DNA of 64,000 bases from Paragordius varius (lineage: Eukaryota; Nematomorpha). Both the position numbers and the translations under genes were made by a program. The stretch spans positions 1,426,001-1,490,000 of the forward strand of contig OZ176058.1 of assembly GCA_964247055.1 (NCBI GenBank), read 5' to 3'. Under the pieces are notes generated by a model. That model saw only the letters and a list, made by a program, of their open reading frames with translations. It was not told the origin of the DNA and ran no database searches. Position 1 is the first letter of the stretch. Every line of letters begins with the position of its first letter. This document shows positions 59,754-64,000 of this stretch, one piece after another.

Positions 59754-60107
59754 ATGGGCAACTGTTTTTATAAAATTTATGTTAACATCGCTCAAGTTCG
59801 AAGATTAAAATCACTGAATTCGTGTAAGCGCCACCTTTTCAAAATTCTCTTCATATTCCAAGTATTATAAAATTAATATATATCTATAAAGGAGTTTAAT
59901 GATAAAATAGGTTAAACATTCTTTCTTGAGATGGATAATATCCATCTCTCATATTTAGGTTTTTTATTAAGATTCTATTTTGCGATTGACAAGGGATTTA
60001 TAAAACGTAATTTGCATGGGTATGCTAGGCATGGAACACTTTACCTTGATTATGATCGCATTATGGAAAAAGTGTTTTTGTGGCGTATCCCAGAAAATCA
60101 CTTATAA
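59754..60107 (+). CDS. Candidate small gene, two exons, 72 residues; product unknown
   Basis: Exon 1 (59,754-59,823) encodes MGNCFYKIYVNIAQVRRLKS-LNS and ends in phase 1 at GTAAGC. Exon 2 (59,959-60,107, after TATTTAG) continues CFLLRFYFAIDKGFIKRNLH, GYARHGTLYLDYDRIMEKVF, LWRIPENHL and a stop. Codons for R, H, G and W and a raised GC set exon 2 apart from the surrounding AT sequence. A short hydrophobic segment (24-33) is followed by a basic, aromatic-rich tail, a layout seen in small mitochondrial inner-membrane subunits. That is only an impression. An unspliced start at 59,931 (58 residues) is possible. Confidence 0.45.
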
Positions 60108-60646
60108 TCATAATTTTGCTAAAAATGTGCTATACATATGGTGGATCTTTACGTAAGAATGAACGAAAATTTTTAATCCTACCTTTTAAAAATATTATAT
60201 AAGGTAATTGAAAAATGTATGTCCCCTAATACCTTTGTTTGCCAAAAAGTTGATTAAAATGAATAAGCTATAGATAAATCAAAATTAAAAAAAAATTATG
60301 AATATACGTTGATCTGTATAATATATCTACTGTATCTTTAATTTTTCATAATGTAAAATACGGCAGTTGATTATTATAATAAAATCAAGATCACGCATTT
60401 TTGAAGAAAAGCATTTTAAGTCAATTAATATAATTAACCATAAAATACATTTAGTTTGTTGTATTAGCGATTCTATAAAATTTAAACCAAAAAAATGATG
60501 CGAGACAAAAGTTTGAGATGATGATATTAGGATTTGACTTTTTTATCTTTTTGTATCGTGCATATAAAACGAAGATTCATTTTTTATTTGGTTTATAAGG
60601 CCAAATACATTTTATAAGATATTTAATTTTAAAAGGGCTTGGCGTA

Positions 60647-61206
60647 TTAAAACTTCGATTCAAATTGGGACTAAATTTAAATTATTTTTAAAAAACTACT
60701 GAGGGAAACGGTCCCAATTTAAATTTATACTTCTATCCTGATAAATATTATATATGCAAAATACCTTGATAAAATTTTGTTTTGAAAAAAAGCCCCATCT
60801 CAAACTACTTAGACGCCATTTTTATTTTGCAAAATTTTTGCAAAATATCATCTTTATTTAATAAGGGTAAAACTAAAGCTAACTTTTTATATAAATTGCA
60901 TCTAACATTGATAGAAATAGCAAAAAGCTGTTTAATTTGTATAATTTTTCAATTTTACAATTTGACACATGTCACGTTCACGAAATTTTTACTTTTCGGT
61001 TTTAGCTTTAAATAAGTATTATCAAGTTTTTTTGAATAAATTTTTTTATATATTTCGGTTAATTAATGTTAGATAAGTGCAAAATTTTGCCATAGTTTTG
61101 ATTACTCCTATATTTTTAAAGAATTAAATTTTAAACAGGCCTGGGGTATCCAACTACCCCAATTTGAATCGAAGAACTAAAATGAGTGTCTTGTATCCAA
61201 GTGTTA
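60647..61206. mobile_element. M1 MITE
   Basis: Same orientation and content as 30,100-30,678: TTCGATTCAAATTGGG at the left, CAACTACCCCAATTTGAATC and TTGTATCCAAGTG at the right. TTAA at the left, TTAT at the right. The frame 60,782-61,015 recurs in other copies. Confidence 0.8.
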
Positions 61207-61602
61207 TTTCTTTAAAAGGTAAAGTAAGACAAAAAAGTGAAAAGCTAATGAATTGTTAACTAGAAATCTTAATTGTATTTTAAATAAAATATAATTTATT
61301 AAAAGCAAAAATTAAAATAAAAACACTATAAGACAAGTTAACTTATTTTAAGTGTTAAGTAGTTATTTCATATTTCTTCAATATAAATTATACATAATAA
61401 CATAATACATATCATTTTGGAATTATATTAATTAAAACTATTATCAAGTCATTAAAAATTTTTTTGGTATTTTTATTTAATAATATATTATTACCCGTCA
61501 TCTATTTATTACTTAAATTACGATATACAAAATTTTGGTCATTAGTTTAGAAATCATCAAATACAATGGATTAATTACCATTAAATCCAATCATTAATTT
61601 TA
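61207..61602. other. Intergenic stretch
   Basis: The first ~120 bp (GACAAAAAAGTGAAAAGCTA, GTATTTTAAATAAAATATAA) resemble 63,005-63,080 and belong to a dispersed repeat. The rest holds nothing recognised. Confidence 0.45.
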
Positions 61603-61780
61603 TCATTTTATATACGCTAATTCCACTATACCCAAAATATAATATATTAGCTTGTTGCTGGATATAGTTAAAAATGAAGGTTTTTAACATTAATGTTTCC
61701 GCAATAATTCATCAATAGTTCTCACTTGATTTTACATAACCAAGAGCCACGGTAAATAAAATGCCCGATTCTTACACCTC
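61603..61780 (-). CDS. Candidate last two exons of a small gene
   Basis: Minus strand. Exon 61,780-61,726 (acceptor TTTAAAG) encodes GVRIGHFIYRGSWLCKI and ends in phase 2 at GTGAGA. Exon 61,657-61,603 (acceptor ATATCCAG) continues NNKLIYYILGIVELAYIK and a stop. The intron is 68 nt. YRG followed by KL..YIL is reminiscent of the candidate at 29,667, which may be chance. The start was not found; a signal-peptide exon upstream would be expected by analogy. Confidence 0.3.
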
Positions 61781-61834
61781 CTTTAAAAAAATTACATAAA
61801 ATTATAATTATTATTACTAATAACATATTGAATC

Positions 61835-61836
<2 letters not shown>

Positions 61837-61873
<37 letters not shown>
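61837..61873. repeat. (AT)n microsatellite
   Basis: Pure AT dinucleotides. Confidence 0.95.
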
Positions 61874-61875
<2 letters not shown>

Positions 61876-62770
61876 TGATGTTTCCTATGTAAAAACTGCT
61901 TTTATTTTAATAATGACAAAAAACATTATAAAATATTATTGTGATTTTTTTTCCTTTTTAAATAAATAAAAAAAGTTACAAATAAAAACTACTAAGAACA
62001 TAAGAAATCTATCTCTTTGCGAAAAAGCCTTTTTAATATTTTTTTGCTTTATTTTATATTTTATTAATTTTTTTAACTTTAATTTATTTTTGGAATTTAA
62101 TTATTAAATAACTGATGAGACCCGGAGACAAATATTTTCACAACAAATCTTATATCATTAAATCTTATTGGGGATAAAATTTACTTCGAAGGAAGCGCAT
62201 AAAAAAAATTAAATTTTTCGGTTATTTTTGTATACATAAATATGGGCAAATTATATAAATATAGGGACACCATTTGACTATACATTATATTAATTTTCCA
62301 TAATACTCCAAAAGCAAGACATTATTTGGTAAATATGTTTAAAAAATATCAATTTTATCAAGTTTTTTTATTAACAAAAATTTTGTTATACTCTTTAAAT
62401 TTCTAAATTTATGTGGGCCGCACATAATATCTTGAGGGCCAGTGTGGGCCAATGACTTGGATCATCTTAAAGAATGCGTTATATTATGTGTTTTTAATCA
62501 ACTTAATTATTTTTAATTATATGGTTTAGAGGGTTATTCAACACATTTTTCGGTACACAAAAGTGCTGTAAAAAATGTTAGAAAAATAAAAAATTGGATA
62601 TAAATCAAAAATATACGATTTTTCAAAAGATATGTCATCTAAAATTGCCCACAAACTAAATAAAAAACCAAAAATTATCTAAGCAGCCGCAGAAATATTT
62701 GTTAGACGCGATATATTCTATTTTGATTGTGGCGCTTTTATCAATGGGGTTGATAAAAATATTTATAAAA
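61874..62770. other. Intergenic stretch
   Basis: A GC-rich scrap at 62,413-62,452 (GTGGGCCGCACATAATATCT) resembles hAT MITE interiors. No gene seen. Confidence 0.4.
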
Positions 62771-63600
62771 GTTTAAAGGACACCGTAAACATAATCATCC
62801 AAAATTATATATTAACGTTAAAAACTAAATTGGCATTAATATTACTAAATAAAAATCCAAAATAATTTTGAACCAATATTTAATATGAAATGTCATTTAA
62901 AATTCTAAATTATATTGATTAATACAGTCATTTTCCTAACAATAATATTGTCTTAGAAAATTCCTGATTGAATACATATTATTTTAGGGTAGCCCAAAAG
63001 ATAAACTAAAACAAAAAAGTATGAAGTGCCTGAATAGCAATTGCATTTTAAATAAAAATAAAACTTATTAAAGCCAAAAATTACATACAGAAATCCTATA
63101 TGCCGATGATCTGTTTTTATGCTTCAAAGCTATTTATATTTCTACTCTCATTAATTATACAAAATAAGCCAACAATGATCATTTTTAAGAAATCATATTT
63201 AGATGCAAATTATATCCATATTTTAACATTAATTTGAATTTTCGACTATCTAATCTCTGATGAAAAATTTGTCCACCATCTATTTTATAGATTAAATCCC
63301 ATGAAAAATATTTTTTGGTCATTTGTTTTGGACTGCTTGAATACAAATAGATTGTCACCACGGATAAAATCAACTATCGATTCGCGAAAAAAGCCTATTT
63401 CCAATTAAAAGTTTAAAGCACACCGCAAACATAATCACAAATTGTAACGTTAAAAAATTAAATTGGCATTAATATTACTAAGAACTCCAAAATTATTCAA
63501 AATTTTTGAATCTAAATATATAAAGATGAAAATTCATTTCTATTCCAAAATTATATTAACGTTGTAATAGGGCCATTTTCCTAACAATAATGTTGTCTTA
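62771..63600. repeat. Pair of ~190-bp direct repeats around a reverse-transcriptase-like fragment
   Basis: 62,771-62,956 and 63,411-63,600 share GTTTAAAG.ACACCG.AAAC, TTAAATTGGCATTAATATTA and TTTTCCTAACAATAAT.TTGT. The 450 bp between them hold a possible RT motif. Confidence 0.7.
63090..63160 (+). mobile_element. Reverse-transcriptase-like fragment (YADDL box), broken
   Basis: The plus strand reads EILYADDLFLCFKAIY, the form of the RT catalytic box C (YADD) with hydrophobic residues on both sides. Downstream sequence is not coding over any length. The element family cannot be set from this alone; it is a broken remnant. A chance match is possible. Confidence 0.3.
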
Positions 63601-64000
63601 TATCGGCTCATGGTCCATTTTCAATAAAGATATGATACAAATGTTTATCAACTAAACTTTCATAGAAAATAGTTTTACCTACAGATAAAGATATTACATT
63701 TTGGTATATTCAATTTTAAATGTTTGTAACGGTAATGTTGCTAAATATCATTATTTATAAAAATAACAAAAAAATTCAACATGGGACTCTATCGATATAT
63801 AGATGGTAGGTTATAATTTAAATTTTAAGTTTATTTAGAATTAAATAAATACTTACTGTTAACATTAGGGAATTATTGGCATTAGAATATTAATTATTAA
63901 AAATTTTTTAGTTTCGAGTCATATACATTAATTATTTTATATGTAACATAGTTATCGAATAAAATGGACAGATCTTCTGCGTACAACATTTCTTAGGATA
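63601..64000. other. Window end
   Basis: AT-rich. Nothing recognised. Confidence 0.4.

Noticed and set aside
1-64000. CRISPR-like reading of the regularly spaced repeats
   Set aside because: Units contain exon edges with splice sites, spacers are intron sequence of varying length, and the genome is eukaryotic.

Overview
The window is about 75-80% A+T and eukaryotic: genes are split by GT-AG introns, poly(A) signals follow stop codons, and hAT, TTAA-target and TA-target DNA transposon families are scattered through it. A secreted Kunitz inhibitor and animal-type hAT and MITE ends point to a metazoan, probably a parasite with a strongly AT-biased genome. Introns of only 22-29 nt recall dicyemids, and the secreted micro-exon gene recalls flatworm MEGs. 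The taxon is inference only.

Left half (1-29,500, minus strand): one gene fills it, the FACT histone chaperone large subunit SPT16. Thirteen exons (549 codons in open frame) give the N-terminal lobe, the M24-peptidase-like domain and the start of the acidic linker. The rest lies beyond the left edge. Intron 1 is 28 nt, yet several introns reach 2-5.7 kb. The long introns are built mostly from tandem arrays of partial exon copies: repeats of the 3' end of the upstream exon with its donor, then repeats of the 5' start of the downstream exon with its acceptor. I count about 90 such copies in seven introns. In several introns a short inverted-repeat element (called M3 here) lies at the exon-free centre. 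This is the most unusual feature of the window.

Middle (29,500-48,600): short candidate genes with very small introns (29.5-31.7 kb, 37.7-39.4 kb), a secreted Kunitz-domain gene (31,987-33,188), a decayed 3.35-kb hAT transposon (33,966-37,318) and a set of small secreted-protein genes (41,500-42,717 plus; 45,004-45,449 plus; 47,273-48,591 minus). Each secreted gene opens with a signal-peptide exon ending in phase 1. One of them contains symmetrical 18- and 21-nt micro-exons.

Right end (48,600-64,000): mostly gene-poor repeat sequence, with a 2-kb segmental duplication (50.0-52.2 and 54.4-56.0 kb), nested MITEs, (AT)n tracts, two further small candidate genes (59,754-60,107 plus; 61,603-61,780 minus) and a reverse-transcriptase-like fragment near 63.1 kb. 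No rRNA, tRNA or CRISPR was seen. Family names M1, M2 and M3 are labels used only in this annotation.
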